Positions 43,601 through 54,420 of a stretch of 64,000 nt of DNA are shown piece by piece. The DNA comes from Medicago truncatula. Its lineage: Eukaryota > Streptophyta > Magnoliopsida > Fabales > Fabaceae. Numbering within the stretch: position 1 is the first letter of the stretch; each line of letters begins with the position of its first letter. The translations under genes and the position numbers were made by a program. The notes under the pieces were generated by a model. That model did no database searches. It had not been told where the DNA came from and saw only the letters and a program-made list of their open reading frames with translations. The stretch covers positions 29,950,091 to 30,014,090 of the forward strand of contig NC_053044.1 in NCBI RefSeq assembly GCF_003473485.1. Reading direction: 5' to 3'.

Positions 43601-44275
43601 ACAACTTGTAGTGGTTCAATAAAGTTTCATGTTACAAACATAAGAAGTGACATAGAATTTGTGTTCTTTACTGGTGGGTTTCTCAGCCCCTGCCTTTTTG
43701 GAAGGTCCACTCCTTTGGGATTTTCTAATCCTAACAAGCCACTTTATGGACATCTCTCAAGCATAGATTCAACTGCAACATCAGTAAGTACCATATATTC
43801 TGCTACCACGTTTCAAATTTTATCTCAAATACATGGTTTTGAATAAAAGCCTGAGGCTTCTTGATTGATTTTTTATGCTGCCAAAACCAACCGAAAATGA
43901 TACTTATAATTCTATAGTATAAAAATGATACATATACTGACAAATGACCACTCACGCACAATATGTTTTGTTTTAAATTGAAGTTGCAGTTGCAGCAAAC
44001 CTTTATATTGCGGTAAAATACATATAGATGCAACCGATGTGGCCATAATTGGATTTGCAGTCGACAAATTAGAACTATTCTTTTGGGCCTTATCCTCCCT
44101 TAAACTGGCCCTAGAAGTTTGTTATAGTAAAATGATTGGTAATATGATTGGCGTTGCACATGAGATTGACATAGATTAGTGGAGACAAGGAACCTCAGCA
44201 AGTCCAATATGGAGATGGTAAAACAATAACTTCAGAAGTCACTACTTTTTCACAAGATGATATGTGTAGTGAGTA
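43601..44275 (+). pseudogene. Purple acid phosphatase fragment (two exons)
   Basis: Exon-like block 1 (about 43601-43784) encodes GSIKFHVTNIRSDIEFVFFT and SNPNKPLYGHLSSIDSTATS and ends at a GTAAGT donor. Block 2 (about 44173-44275), after an ATAG acceptor, encodes ISGDKEPQQVQYGDGKTITS then EVTTFSQDDMCSE and a stop. This is the N-terminal fibronectin-like part of plant purple acid phosphatases of the PAP1/PAP27 type. The metallophosphatase domain with all metal ligands is absent, so it is a fragment. Confidence 0.68.
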
Positions 44276-44539
44276 ATAGATTCACTTTTTTTCAAGCTCA
44301 TATGTATCAGTTTCATATATGTTTCTATATATAGTAGTTTACTTAATCAACTTTGTGCAAGAAAAATGGAATTCCTACAAATATTAAAGACTTGTTGACC
44401 AAGCCAAGTCATGGATCAGTAAAGATCTCTTTTAATGACCATGAAGTGGAAAATTACTCAGAAACTCACCCCTGGATTAATAAAATTTTCATCTCCCACA
44501 TTTGTGCATTTATCTTTTTCTTTACATAATAAAAAACCA

Positions 44540-44960
44540 TGATGTTTCTTCAATTCACAACTTTAGGCTAGTTACACGTAAATGTAACGCTCTCAAATGT
44601 TTTCAGGATTGTCAAATGACCCCACAAACCAACACCTAAATGTAATAACTCTTGAAGCTGTATTGCTGGTGTTCCAATGTTACAATCCCTTTACTATTTG
44701 ACCAAGTTAAAAAGATATAAGTCGTGAGGAATTGATCACACAAGAACAAATATAGAAAGTTACGAGGAAGTTTATGGATTATGGAAGTGGGAAGTGTAAA
44801 TAAATGGGAAAGGGCACAAGATCTTAAGGGCATCTGCGACAAAACAGTTGCAAAAGGTTTATGAACCTCAACGTATTTATACAAGACATTTTGTGTATTC
44901 AAGGCCATTGAGCACAAAGAGCTCCTGTTCCTTTGTGACAATTAGAAAATTGGAAGATAA
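44540..44960 (+). pseudogene. Decayed UGT-linked segment, duplicate of 39.1 and 60.7 kb
   Basis: Shares ACAACTTTAGGCTAGTTACA, GAACAAATATAGAAAGTTA and GTTTATGGATTATGG with 39075-39310, and GCATTGAGCACAAAGAGCTC and TTGTGACAATTAGAAAATTG with 60850-60900. By linkage at 56.0-60.9 kb it derives from the 3' end of a UDP-glycosyltransferase gene plus flank. No open frame remains. Confidence 0.5.
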
Positions 44961-45140
44961 AAGAGGTTGTATGCATATTTATTTGATTGAGCTTAAAATA
45001 GGCAAAATGGCATATAAAAGATAGAAATGTGAAAACTATGATTACATTCTAATTAAACACACCTTAGACAACTAATTTCAGAGGTATAGAATTTATTTGA
45101 ATATGTTTGAGGTTTATGAGTAAAATTAGTACTGTCTCCT

Positions 45141-45588
45141 AATTTTTTTCAGAATCAGCAAATATTATTCATGTCGAGAGTGTACAAGTTGCACAACTAA
45201 ACTCGCAGGCACAAAAACTAAATACAAAGGGCACCGACATAACCAGAAAACCCCACAGCCAAAACCCCTTTGGGCCACCCAAAAAATAGACCGCTAAAAT
45301 GACAGAAGGAGGCAACAAAACAGCCCATCAACTAAACAAAAATTGAGGCTGCTATATACATGCTGACATAAAACCAGAAAAAGGTAACGGCAGCCGCAGC
45401 ATACCCCAGCCTCAACCTCTAAGTCGCAAAAAACAGCTCCACTACCGCAAAAGACACTCTTTTGGGTTCCAATTCCATTCGTAAAACAAACAAGCCGGCA
45501 AATTCAACCGACTCAAACACCATCTCCACGACAAAACCTTAACATCCTCCACTATCTCCTCCACTTCGCCAATAGAATTTGGAGTTTT
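45141..45588 (-). mobile_element. LINE 3' terminal fragment
   Basis: The minus strand encodes the characteristic C terminus of plant L1-type reverse transcriptase proteins (EDVKVLSWRWCLSR then CLFYEWNWNPKECLLR, stop at 45442-45444), a 3' untranslated region and a terminal A run (T run at about 45141-45148 on the + strand). It is 5'-truncated to about 450 bp. It sits inside the duplicated flank of kinase D; the equivalent flank at 39.34 kb lacks it, so it inserted after the duplication. Confidence 0.72.
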
Positions 45589-45889
45589 TACCTCTACAGT
45601 TTATTTTAACCTCAAATTTACTTCATGTTCATTTTTACATGAGTGTATCCAAATGTAAATCAGGTTTCAATCCATTTTTGACTAAAATCAATTTTACAAA
45701 ATCATTTTTTTTTACATCAGAGCCAATAATTTCCGTAATTATTAAACTAAGTTTACTCTAGAGAAAGGAAAAACAAATTAATATCCTAATCATACATTCT
45801 TAAATCACATTACATCTAGAAAATAACTGAATTACAAGAAGTGAAACAGGAGAGATGGTTATTCATTGTGCATGCCATTAATAGGTATG

Positions 45890-48247
45890 TTAATGACTTA
45901 TGAGCCTCTCAACAACTTGACTCATGGTGGGTCTAACATCTTTCTCTTCAGACACACAATCCAAAGCAACATTTGCCAAAGTTTCCATTCTCTTTGCATC
46001 ATAATTTGATCCCAATTTAGGGTCAGCAATTTCCTCAACCCAACAACCAAATTTAGATCCTTTTCTACTTTTTTCCCTAACCCATGTTGCCAAGCTCTCA
46101 TCACAAAAGTCTTCTCCATCTTTGTTTGGTATACTTGTTGTTGGACCCTTACCAGTAATTATCTCCAACACCACAACTCCATAGCTATAAACATCCACTT
46201 TTGAAGTAATTTGCATGTTGAAAACCCATTCAGGTGCCATGTAACCTCTTGTCCCTCGAATCCTCGAGAAATTTGAATTATCAAGGTCATTCCTATTCAA
46301 TAGCTTAGACAAACCAAAATCTGCTACCTTAGGTTGATAATCCGAGTCAACAAGTATGTTTTGTGGCTTTATATCGCAATGCAAAATCCACTCCAAACAC
46401 TCTTCGTGTAAATAAGCAAGACCCTTTGCAGTTCCCATAGCAATGTTATACCTTTTACCCCAATCAAGTTCACTTGATGAGAGATTATCAGCTAAAGTAC
46501 CATTTTCCATGTACTCATAAACCAACAATCTGTGTTTTCCCTCGGCACAATAACCCCACATTCCTATCAAATTCATGTGATTAAGCCTTCCAATGATGCT
46601 AACTTCAGCAAGAAACTCATTCCCTCCTTGAATTGCATCATGCAATCGCTTTATCGCAGCAACTCGATTATCAGATAAAACACCTTTATATACAGTTCCT
46701 CCAGCTCCCCTTCCGATCTCTTCGCTAAAACCTTTTGTAGCTTGATTTATTTCAGAGTAACTGAATTTCCTAAACCCTGTAACTTCCTCTAGATCATTCC
46801 CATGAATAACAACAATAGATTGCTTCCTATTCTTCTTATATAACATACACCCTACTAGAAAGAAGCATAAGACCTCAATTCCGCCCAAGCCACTCACAAA
46901 CCAAAGCATGAACTTCACTGATTCATTTTCTTTGGAAGTGATGTATGATCTTCCTAATTGTTTTACTCCTTTATTTCCCAAACAAACCAAGCTATCATAT
47001 TGTTCCGAAAAAACAGTATTGTTTTTTGGCAATCGCAGAAAGACTGAGCCTTCAAACTCCGTTGAACGGCGTACGTTTAATAACTGCGTCTTTGGGTAAC
47101 AATAAGAGAAACCCTCTTCAGTCATATAGCGAAATTGGAAGGCTATGCATTCACACAATCGCAAACACAAATGCTTACATTGTTTATAGGTGTAATTTTC
47201 GTAGAATACATGGTTGTCGAAGTTGTCAAACTCAAGATGAGGTAAGACTATGAAACGAGACTTTGTCTTGTTGCAAGAAAATTTGAAGCTTGGTTTGCAT
47301 CCTTGAGACCAGTCCTGGTTGTTGATTATGCTATAACCTGGAAGACACGAACATTTTCTACCAGTTCTTGGATCATAACTGCAAGCGCTATTAGGTCCAC
47401 AAATCCCATGTATTTGACAAGGTTGCTGGAGGAATTGCCCTGTTACTGACCAATTCTCTTGCCCATGTTTTCGGCTATAAACTCGAACATTACCATCAAT
47501 ATCAAGGGTCAATCTTCTTTGTAGGACTGTTCCATAATCACTTGTTTTGAAAGTGAAATAATAGAAAAAATGGAAGTTTCCCAACCGATTTAATGTTGCT
47601 ACCCTGCTACTATTGTATGTGAACCTATCAGCATTCCAATAAAGGCTTGAACTTTGCACGCCATTGTAGCGAAGACACAGGCTATTGTGGTAATCGAAAA
47701 AGAGCATGTAGGAACCAGAGGAATAGTTGTTGACACTTCTTGACGAAACAAGGTTCATGTACCCAGTCAAATCTTGATCAGGAAGGAGAGTATCTGTTGG
47801 GAAATCAAAACTTTGCCACAAAACGAAACCATTTATGTCTTGTTCTCTCAGAACGAGGTTTCCTGTTTCGTACAAAAACAACTGAAGTGATTTGGATGAG
47901 TTTGTTTCTGTTGACCAAACATTGGACACCCCTGCATCGGTTAATACAAGGTTGCCGGTTTTAAGAAGGGAAAGTGTTGAGCGTTTTCCGTTAACTGGTT
48001 GGTCACGATTTGCCACCCAAACAACGGTAGCGTTGTTGAGATTTTTGTGTTTTTGGGTGAACCATATAGCAAAGGAATAAGCATTTTCTCCAACAGGGTA
48101 GAAACCTGCTGTGAATGTACCTTTAGGTGAGACTATAATGTCATCTTCGAATTTTTCAACTGAGAGGGAGAATGATGATGAGTGCTGAAAACGGAAGAGG
48201 AAGATGAGAATAGTGAACAAGATTGGTGAAGAGGCCATTTGCATCAT
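45890..48247 (-). CDS. Receptor kinase D: G-type lectin receptor-like kinase
   Basis: Intronless, 785 residues from the first ATG; by homology the start is more likely the fourth codon (48238, MASSPILF). Domains as in A: signal peptide, bulb-type lectin, S-locus region, EGF-like (CGPNSACSYD), PAN-like Cys region, one transmembrane helix (LWFVSGLGGIEVLCFFLVGC), kinase with GRGAGGTVYKG, AAIKRLHD, HCDIKPQN (non-RD), DFG and APEWVF. About eight residues are missing in the segment after SSSLYW compared with A-C, and the neighbouring stretch (HFFYYFTFKTSDYG) is unusually aromatic. It is closer to E than to A-C. Expected plasma-membrane receptor kinase; ligand unknown. Confidence 0.93.
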   Translation of the reverse strand: MMQMASSPILFTILIFLFRFQHSSSFSLSVEKFEDDIIVSPKGTFTAGFYPVGENAYSFAIWFTQKHKNLNNATVVWVANRDQPVNGKRSTLSLLKTGNLVLTDAGVSNVWSTETNSSKSLQLFLYETGNLVLREQDINGFVLWQSFDFPTDTLLPDQDLTGYMNLVSSRSVNNYSSGSYMLFFDYHNSLCLRYNGVQSSSLYWNADRFTYNSSRVATLNRLGNFHFFYYFTFKTSDYGTVLQRRLTLDIDGNVRVYSRKHGQENWSVTGQFLQQPCQIHGICGPNSACSYDPRTGRKCSCLPGYSIINNQDWSQGCKPSFKFSCNKTKSRFIVLPHLEFDNFDNHVFYENYTYKQCKHLCLRLCECIAFQFRYMTEEGFSYCYPKTQLLNVRRSTEFEGSVFLRLPKNNTVFSEQYDSLVCLGNKGVKQLGRSYITSKENESVKFMLWFVSGLGGIEVLCFFLVGCMLYKKNRKQSIVVIHGNDLEEVTGFRKFSYSEINQATKGFSEEIGRGAGGTVYKGVLSDNRVAAIKRLHDAIQGGNEFLAEVSIIGRLNHMNLIGMWGYCAEGKHRLLVYEYMENGTLADNLSSSELDWGKRYNIAMGTAKGLAYLHEECLEWILHCDIKPQNILVDSDYQPKVADFGLSKLLNRNDLDNSNFSRIRGTRGYMAPEWVFNMQITSKVDVYSYGVVVLEIITGKGPTTSIPNKDGEDFCDESLATWVREKSRKGSKFGCWVEEIADPKLGSNYDAKRMETLANVALDCVSEEKDVRPTMSQVVERLISH

Positions 48248-48719
48248 GTTACTTTGACTCTAGATGTATTGTTTTATTATTGCCATCGCATAAATATAAC
48301 ATTATACTCTTATCATGAAAATTGAAAAGTATATATACTAGTATAAATATAACATTGACTTTAGCCTTTTGATCCGGTCGTAATGAAATTAAGTAAGTTA
48401 AGATTAGACTAGAACATCTGACATGTACACTTCCTGCAGTTTAATTCCACCATTGGTCCATTTATATTTTCTATATTCAAATGTTATGTGCCGTGTAGAA
48501 ATAACATGAATAATTAATAGTAGAACTTGCACTTTCGATGAATTTTCTATTTTCAATTATTGTATTTTTCTTTGACCATTATTCATTACAGCAATTGACG
48601 ATCTGCATGCTTAAAAAAACTATTAAATAATCTCAAGACCTAATCACAAAAATAACAACAATAACAACAAAATGAAATGGTAGCATACATAAAAAAAAAG
48701 GTTTGAACTTTAATCATCA
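48248..48719. other. Upstream region of kinase D
   Basis: Non-coding. Blocks such as GTAGAAATAACATGAATA and GAATTTTCTATTTTCAATT match the upstream regions of A and B (GAGTGACATGAATAGTGG, GAATTTTCTATTCCCAATC). TATA candidate TTATATTTATGCG on the minus strand, near 48290. Confidence 0.45.
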
Positions 48720-49126
48720 ATATACATTACGAAAGGCTTCGTGATAAACAAGATCGTATCAGTATTCTCTCCATCTCCATCAATGATTAGTATTTTCAAT
48801 CCTTGTTTTCAAGTGTCTCTTGAGATTGCAACATACAACTGACCATGCGAGAACACATGACTCGGCAAATAAATTCCAAAACTTTTGAGTGATTGCCCTT
48901 GACTCTTGTTGATTGTCATGGCAAATGAAACAGATATTGAAAATTGTCTTCTTTGAAATTTGAAAGGAATTTTAACATCAGATGGTGAAAGAGATAACCT
49001 GGGTATGAAAACTTTTTCGCCAATGTTACTTCGAGATACAACCTTTCCTTCATGTACAAATTTCCCCATTCTGGTTAGAAATAAGCGAAGATGTTGTATC
49101 GAGAAAATCTCTATAGTTAATATCAC
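48720..49126 (-). pseudogene. PIF1/Helitron-type helicase C-terminal fragment
   Basis: The minus strand encodes EKVFIPRLSLSPSDVKIPFK, then FSISVSFAMTINKSQGQSL and SHGQLYVAISRDT: the last conserved motifs (V and VI) of PIF1-like helicases, as carried by plant Helitrons. A stop follows SRDT, after which GLKILI and further relic codons continue to about 48725. The N-terminal helicase and Rep domains are absent. Confidence 0.78.
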
Positions 49127-49189
49127 TATTAGTGGTGTATGAGACTTGAAAGCTAAACTAAAACTTAAGACTATAGAGATGCATGATTT

Positions 49190-49841
49190 TTTTGGTGATA
49201 AGGCTAATCAAAAAACAGAAAAAACAGAAGGAAACAACAGGAAAACAGAAAGCTTAGGCTCTAGGAAAGCAAGTTCCTATAGCATCATTCCTAAGTAAAA
49301 CGTGAAGGTCTTGAGGAGGAGATGGATGGATTAAGCACACATCGTTAGAGGAAGCTTCGAATTTTGCCATGAAATCAGCACATTGGTTTCCTTCTCTGAG
49401 GCAATGTTGGATAGAGAAATTGTGCGAGGATAAGATGTCCTTTATGTCTTGAATTAGAACTGCATAGGCATGGTACTTTGAAGCTTGACCTGTAATGAGA
49501 TTGATGGAGAGAAGAGAGTCAGAGTAGCAAGCCATTTCATTAACTCCCATGTCTGAAGCTATGCGGAAACCCCGGTGAATTGCGGTGAGCTCTGCGAGCA
49601 AAATATCAGTAGAGTCTGCAATGAAACCGGAGAAGCCAGAGAGGTAAAGGCCGACACTGTTTCGAATAATTCCCCCATAACCTGCGCGAGTTGGAGTACC
49701 GGAACAACTCCCATCCACATTTAGAATATGACAGTACTGTTGTTTTGAAAGCTGGTTTTTATGGTATCTGCAAAATTCTGAATGTGGAAACTAAGTCGCG
49801 TAAGGGACCAAGTATCATTGCTATTTCTATTCGATCATGAG
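49190..49841 (-). mobile_element. 5'-truncated LINE with intact RNase H domain, TSD of 14 bp
   Basis: The minus strand has an open frame (49254-49718, 154 codons, open further upstream to about 49740) encoding an RNase H-fold domain: NVDGSCSGTPTRAGYGGIIR with the first catalytic Asp, LLAELTAIHRG with Glu, CYSDSLLSINLI with Asp and EGNQCADFMAK. It ends with an A run at 49190-49193. The exact repeats GAGATGCATGATTT at 49176-49189 and 49842-49855 are its target-site duplication. So this is a short LINE insertion by target-primed reverse transcription. The RNase H frame is surprisingly uninterrupted, suggesting a recent insertion rather than a host gene. Confidence 0.78.
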
Positions 49842-49855
49842 GAGATGCATGATTT

Positions 49856-50212
49856 CAGCCATAAATCAAAACTATTTCTATTGTCCTCAACAAATTCACT
49901 TTTAAATGACAATTGATTTGATAGTAAAATACTCCCTCCGTCCCACAATAGGGAGGGAGGGAGTATTTTATTACAGTACACACTTTTAATTGGTTTTTAG
50001 GGTTATACCAAGACTTTAGTAAAATAGATGTTTTTGGAAAGTAGGTTTAATAGAAATAAATAGAGTTAAGCAAATCTTACTGATTTAAATAAGTGACAAC
50101 ACAACCCACCAAAAAATTTGATCACTATTAGAGGATTATTATTATAGGCATTAATATACGATTTAGCCCTTCTACTTTTTCTTTGAATTTTAGACCTCAA
50201 ATTTGTAGAATT
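49856..50212. other. Spacer with MITE-end remnant
   Basis: Contains ACTCCCTCCGTCCCACAATA immediately followed by GGGAGGGAGGGAGT at 49932-49966, which looks like two fused ends of a Stowaway-type MITE with the interior lost. Nothing else seen. Confidence 0.45.
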
Positions 50213-50245
50213 ACTGGTGTAACGTCCCGTGCCAAGCACGGGATA
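50213..50245 (-). mobile_element. Probable Helitron 3' terminus (hairpin)
   Basis: On the minus strand CCCGTGC-TTG-GCACGGG forms a 7-bp hairpin followed by ACGTTACACCAGT. Plant Helitrons of this group end in such a GC hairpin, a short spacer and CTAGT. Here the end reads CCAGT, a one-base change from the canonical CTRR. The RPA-like relic upstream (51.2-53.1 kb) has the same orientation and could be its cargo. Confidence 0.5.
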
Positions 50246-51169
50246 CATTTTATTTAAATTTTTTTAATATGATTTAAATTTTAACAGATTTTTTAAATAT
50301 TATTGTTTTTGTTTCTTTTCATCCATAATTTTGACGTTATGTGGTATTTTATCTTCGTATTTAAAATTGAACAATAAGTAATCATTTATTGAGATCAAAA
50401 AGTTAAATTTTATAGATGACTATTTTTGTGAGAGTGATAAAATAATCAACAAAAGTACAATTAAACCCAAAAGATAAAAACACTATAAATAATTAATATA
50501 TTTCTAAACAATTAACTAATTAGTAAGAGTTTGTATTAGCTTTGGTTTGTCAGTCATTCAATATATCAAATGGATATGATTACCTATGTTTTAATTTTTC
50601 ACTCTTAATAAAAATATTAATTTTTTACTTAATCACAATGATCTCTATGATCGCAATTATAAATAAAAAAAAATCTAAATTCAAAATTTTAGTTACATCT
50701 ATTATTTTTATTGGTTTCATAAATAATATTCATTGACATTATTTTTTTTAATTTATCAAAATAAGCACATTTTTGAATAAAATTTACCTCATAAATATAT
50801 GTATATTTTGTATTTCATTAAAAAAAATGAATTTTTATGTTAAATTTTGAATACAAAAAAAGCATTAACAAATCATGTTTGGTTTTATATTTGTGAACAA
50901 AAAATAAGTTAAAACACAAAAACAATATTTTTAAAATAATAGGTTATCGCTAATTATTCACATTTAGGGAAACTTAATTTTTGTATTTATTTTAGAATTT
51001 GTGTAAAGTTTAAGACATAAGTAAATTGTAAATTGAAAATATGGAAACTGGTTTATTTTATTTTATTGAAGTGTCAATACATGCAACAAAAACGATTTGT
51101 TCATTTGAAAATTGAAATTTTCAAGACAATAAAAGAGGTGCCCTGCATCACCATACAAAATAACATTAT

Positions 51170-53126
51170 ACCAAAAGGTGTACAAACTTTACCAAAATAG
51201 ACTTGTAATAAAATAAAATAAAAAACCTTATTAACATTCTTCAACTCCTCAATAGTGGTCCTAGGGGTAAGTAAGAGAAACTCCTCATTTACAGGTATGC
51301 GAGATGAATTTGGTAACTGGATCAATCCCGATGCAGGAGATTTTGTATTTGCACTAAGAAAGCTATAATAAAAAGTAGGGTTAAATATGTTTTTGGTCCC
51401 TATAAATATGTTAACTTTTCGTTTTAGTCCCTTTAAAATTTTCCTTCAACTTTTAGTCCTTATAAAGTTTTCAATCACTACTTTTGGTCCCTATTTTTAA
51501 TTTAATTTTTGTATTTTTTAATGAAATTGTGCAAAAATATGTATAATATTCTAAAAACAATTCCTACAAAAAATTAGAATTTTTTAACAAAACACAAATT
51601 AAATATGAATTTTTAACCGTAAAACATATAAAATTCATATTAAATTCATGTTTTGTTAAAAAATTCTAAATTTTTGTTGGAGTGATTCTTGTAATATTTT
51701 GAATTTTTCTGGAAAATTTTATTAAAAAATATGAATTCTACATATGAGTTTACTTTAAAAGAGGGACCAAAAGTGAAGATTGAAAATTTTATAGGGGCTA
51801 AAAGTTGAAGGAAAATTCTAGAGGGACTAAAACGAAAAGTTGACATATTTATAGGGACCAAAAACATATTTAACCCTAAAAAGTATCAATCAATAATATT
51901 ATAAATTAAGAAAAAAAATGTTATATTAAAAAATATATATATACCTTTTCCTTAGTTCCTTTGTTTCACCAATTTCAGGATTGAATGTGATTCTAGTGGA
52001 AGAAAATGCATTTTGCAATGCTGGTTTTCCTATCATTAAGATTTAAAAGTATATGAATCAAGTATATATATTCGTATAAACAAACAATCACAATTGCTAG
52101 TCATAAATTATTACCTTGAAACAATTTAACTTTTGTCCACATAATGGCTACAACAGCATTTTGAGATTAACCGGACGATAGGAAAGAGTTCAGCTCTTCA
52201 ACATACTCTCCAAAAAGAGTACATTTAAAAGTTAAAACAGTTCCTATTTAAAATTGTCAAAGATTATACAAATATTAATAAAAATACTATAATACAGGTC
52301 TTGAAAAATTACAATTACCAAAACAAAATAAAATCAAACCTACCCATTTGAATCCAATTCAATGACATTCATTTTAGTTTTTACAGCATGTCTTTCGTAC
52401 TCTCTTTCAACTCCAACTCCAATCATGACTCCAATTACATCTGCATATATAAAACACATTAAAATATCAATCAAATTACTATTTATTATTAAAAGAATAT
52501 AACGTACAATTGAATCATATTAAACAAAACATTTTATTAATTCAATATATAAATTATTGTGTTATTTTTGTAAGCAAAAATAATATTTTAAAAAATCTAC
52601 ATGAAGAAAATTATAGTCACTTACCAACTAAGTAGTTGTTGTCGTAAGATTCATTGAAAACATCAGGTGCAGGTATAAACGAATACACGTTTGTTGGGAC
52701 CAAAACAGTTTTAGATAGTTTGACTTTTGTGTTGATTGTGAAATTCAGTTTGTATTCGTTGCGTGATGGTCGATACGAACCATTGTTGCTAGCAACATCA
52801 AATGAGGAAATCGTGAACACCATTCCTCTTGGAGTTGCTCCTTGAACTTGTAGATCAATGTTCTTCGTATAGACGCACCAATTCGATCACCCTAGATAAA
52901 AAAGATGAGAACACTATACTTTAAACAAAAAAATACTAAAAAAAACAAAAAAGAAAAACGATATGAAAAAGGTACATTTCGATACATTAGAACCAACTCC
53001 ATGGAAAATGGTAGTTTTTTATTTTTGTAGTCTTGACCAAACCAAGCACGAACAACCCTCACAACCAATGTTCACGATTGTTTTCTTGGTGAAACATTAG
53101 AGATGAAGTCGTGTTTCGTAGACATT
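51170..53126 (-). pseudogene. RPA1-like (replication protein A 70 kDa, OB-fold) relic, multi-exon
   Basis: Exon-like blocks in order on the minus strand: from ATG 53126, KHDFISNVSPRKQS, an in-frame TGA where related proteins have Trp, then TLVVRVVRAWFGQDYKNKKL; about 52900, GDRIGASIRRTLIYKFKEQL; after a frameshift SNNGSYRPSRNEYKLNFTIN; about 52440, DVIGVMIGVGVEREYERHAV; about 52250, CTLFGEYVEELNSFLSSG with a stop; about 52035, GKPALQNAFSSTRITFNPEI; about 51320, EEFLLLTPRTTIEELKNVNK. This is the plant RPA70-like family with DUF223/OB folds that Helitrons frequently carry. Two stops and at least one frameshift make it non-functional. A TATA box (CTATATAAATAG) lies about 115 bases before the ATG. 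A long-TIR element is inserted in one intron. The zinc-binding C-terminal exons were not found. Confidence 0.75.
51378..51876. mobile_element. Long-TIR Mutator-like MITE with 9-bp target duplication
   Basis: A 499-bp inverted-repeat element starting GGGTTAAATATGTTTTTGG and ending with its complement, arms over 100 bp with a few mismatches, flanked by perfect TAAAAAGTA repeats (51369-51377, 51877-51885). It lies in an intron of the RPA-like relic. Same structural class as the element at 15744-16026, with a different end sequence. Confidence 0.78.
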
Positions 53127-54420
53127 TTTCTTTGCAATAGAAAAATTACAGAAATAGTTTAGAATATAGATATCAGAGCACCAAAGAACAGAAAACGAAG
53201 AACTATATTTTGTGATTGTTATGTACTCATACCCAAAATCTCTACTATTTATATAGAAAAATAGTACCATAACGGTTAATATAAATTAATTATCAATTTG
53301 ACCGTTTTAAAATTAATATTATCAACGTCTTTAATATTATAAAACGTGCATTAAACGATTAAATTATATTTCATGTAACGTACAAAAAATTAACTTCATA
53401 ACACTTGAAATTTAATTTAATATTTAATAATATCTTATAAATAATTATGTAATATAGTTTTGTAACAAACAAAAATTAATTATATAACCTTAAAAACTAA
53501 TTAATACAATTAATTTTTTAATTAGTAGGTTAATGCCTTAGTGTAACGTCCCAAAATTCAAAATATAATTTATTCAGTTTATTTATTATAATTTTGTAAC
53601 CAACCAAATTTTGAATGTTATATATAAATGTTAATTGAATACTAATTAGATTAATAATTATTTGATTTGTAACGTCAAATTTTTATTGTAAAATATAAAT
53701 TTTAATCGAAACAGTAATTATATTAATCATTATCTGATTGTAACCAACTATTTACTTTATGTACAATTTAATGTTAAATAAAAAACGGTTTTTAATAATA
53801 ATTAAAATTATTAAGCTTGTATTAAAAATTAGGAGAAATTTTGGGAACATATGCCAAGTAGGCTTTTGATGAGGTGGACATTCTTAGAGGAAAGAAATTT
53901 AAAATAGACTATTTCTAAGAACTCTAAATTGTTAGTATAAAGATTATCATATGTTCCTCAAGATATACTTTCCACTTCATTTACTCCTAAATACATCCAA
54001 GTTGAGACAAATGCCAATTTTATGCAACTCCTTAAGAAATTGATCATTTCTTCGAAAAATACTCCCTCTATTCCTTTTTTACGTGTTGTTATTTAAGGAA
54101 AAAAAATGTTTATATTACTTGTTATACCTTTTTTATGTAATTACTTAATAAACACTCATTTTGTCCATTCTAACACCTTAAAAAATTATTAAATGGGATC
54201 CCATCAATAATCTATGTTATTATATATTTTAACGAAACTCGTTTATTATAAAACAATTTATTGAATATGGACCACAAAAAGTGAGAAAGATATGTGCTTT
54301 CATAACCATCGTTATCTTTTAACACCTAACATTTTCCCTCCACAATGGAGGTGCCAATTTAGCATTTTGATTAATTGTTGTTTTAAGATTTAGAAAATTA
54401 AAGTACCTTTTTAAAAAAAA
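53127..54420. other. AT-rich intergenic DNA
   Basis: No gene recognised. GTGTAACGTCCC at 53541-53552 repeats part of the Helitron end at 50218, but without the hairpin. A decayed Stowaway-type end (ATACTCCCTCTATTCC) is at 54059. Confidence 0.45.

Noticed and set aside
49254-49718. 154-codon RNase H ORF as a host gene
   Set aside because: Exact 14-bp target duplication and A tail show it is part of a truncated LINE insertion; no start context or promoter.
53541-53552. A second Helitron 3' end (GTGTAACGTCCC repeat)
   Set aside because: The hairpin that defines the terminus is absent and nothing upstream supports an element; kept only as a note in the spacer.
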